From NCBI GenBank assembly GCA_029777935.1, contig JAKORH010000053.1, forward strand, positions 1 through 22,792: a stretch of DNA of 22,792 nucleotides, read 5' to 3'. The notes under the pieces were generated by a model, which was not told the DNA's origin, did no database searches, and saw only the letters and a list, made by a program, of their open reading frames with translations. Shown here one piece after another: positions 22,581 through 22,792 of the stretch (its first letter is position 1; the number at the start of each line of letters is the position of its first letter). This stretch comes from Pseudomonadota bacterium (GTDB lineage Bacteria > Pseudomonadota > Gammaproteobacteria > Burkholderiales > Burkholderiaceae). Made by a program: the position numbers and the translations under genes.

Positions 22581-22680
22581 CATCACTGTGGCCCTCACCC
22601 TCGGTCCCTCTCCCGGAGGGAGAGGGATGAAAAGCCCCTCTCCCCCCGGGAGAGAGGTTGGGGTGAGGGCCGCAGTGATG
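22581..22680. repeat. 100-bp inverted-repeat element between pgi and galU
   Basis: Outer arms 22581-22600 and 22661-22680 are 20-bp inverted copies with one mismatch, beginning CATCACTG and ending CCCTCACCC on the left. Inside are two more hairpins: TCCCTCTCCC/GGGAGAGGGA around GGA (22605-22627), and CTCTCCC/GGGAGAG (22638-22654). The composition matches a C/T-rich interspersed repeat that I recall from many proteobacterial genomes. It lies in the leader of galU and would fold in a pgi-galU transcript. Confidence 0.75.
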
Positions 22681-22691
22681 TCCGCCATCAA

Positions 22692-22792
22692 TCAGCCCCC
22701 GCTCGCCAGCCGCTGCGTCAAGAGCTGCTTGCCGATCTCCACGCCGAACTGGTCGAACGCGTTGATGTTCCACAGCACGCTCTGCACGAACG
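22692..22792 (-). CDS. pgi: Glucose-6-phosphate isomerase, C-terminal end (partial)
   Basis: Only the last 33 codons are in the window, cut by the window edge. They read [20 protein letters not shown] then [12 protein letters not shown] and a TGA stop. The [17 protein letters not shown] segment, with its conserved Lys, is the C-terminal signature of bacterial phosphoglucose isomerase, which interconverts glucose-6-phosphate and fructose-6-phosphate. It is transcribed toward galU, consistent with supply of hexose phosphate for UDP-glucose; 128 nt, mostly an inverted repeat, separate the two. Confidence 0.9.
   Translation of the reverse strand, partial: FVQSVLWNINAFDQFGVEIGKQLLTQRLASGG

Noticed and set aside
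1..22792. CRISPR array, tRNA, rRNA or complete insertion sequence
   Set aside because: I found no regularly spaced direct repeats, no tRNA-like cloverleaf with a conserved T-loop, no rRNA motif and no transposase or integrase reading frame. The repeats seen are short palindromic elements only.

Overview
The window is a GC-rich stretch (visibly well above 60% GC, strongly G/C-ending codons) of a Gram-negative cell-surface polysaccharide / glycoconjugate locus. Gene content (rmlA, rmlC, galU, the end of pgi, a WbsX-like protein, a GtrA protein, an UPF0104 membrane protein), codon use and the type of interspersed repeats suggest a betaproteobacterium, probably Burkholderiales-like. The sequence alone does not give a genus.

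Layout. (1) 1-4482, + strand: a terminator-like hairpin, then rmlA, rmlC, an SDR-type epimerase, an FAD-dependent oxidoreductase and a GtrA-type membrane protein. A palindromic interspersed repeat sits immediately before the oxidoreductase, and its start codon lies inside the last repeat unit. (2) 4483-6320: an ORF6N-domain (phage-antirepressor-like) gene with related palindromes inside it and just behind it, a doubtful antisense ORF, and an UPF0104 (LPG_synthase_TM-like) membrane protein. (3) 6355-8004, - strand: a polytopic protein resembling GT-C glycosyltransferases. (4) 8005-13658, + strand: two unusual mini-ORFs, a radical SAM/SPASM protein with an extra C-terminal beta-rich domain, then a tight operon of a HAD-UbiA fusion, a DprE1-like FAD oxidase and a DprE2-like SDR. 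A strong hairpin lies at its end. (5) 13684-15783, - strand: a TPR/GT41 O-GlcNAc-transferase-like protein. (6) 15981-18602, + strand: a large polytopic membrane protein with a periplasmic beta-rich domain. (7) 18651-22792, - strand, transcribed toward lower coordinates: pgi (3' end only), a 100-bp inverted-repeat element, galU, a WbsX-like gene, an LpxL/HtrB-superfamily acyltransferase-like gene and a SAM methyltransferase gene.

How the genes fit together. pgi and galU feed hexose phosphate into UDP-glucose. RmlA and RmlC belong to the dTDP-rhamnose route; RmlB and RmlD are not in the window, so they must be elsewhere or the pathway ends in another dTDP-deoxysugar. The most interesting block is 10160-13658. 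It contains everything needed to convert PRPP plus polyprenyl phosphate into polyprenyl-phospho-D-arabinofuranose (DPA), the pathway known from mycobacterial arabinan synthesis: phosphoribosyl transfer (UbiA domain), 5-phosphate removal (the fused HAD domain, inferred), C2 oxidation (DprE1-like) and C2 reduction (DprE2-like). Two polytopic proteins (6355-8004, 15981-18602) and the GtrA protein are candidate flipping or transfer partners for such a lipid-linked pentose. The working hypothesis is that this locus makes a D-arabinofuranose-containing surface glycan or glycoprotein.

No tRNA, rRNA, CRISPR array, transposase or integrase was seen.
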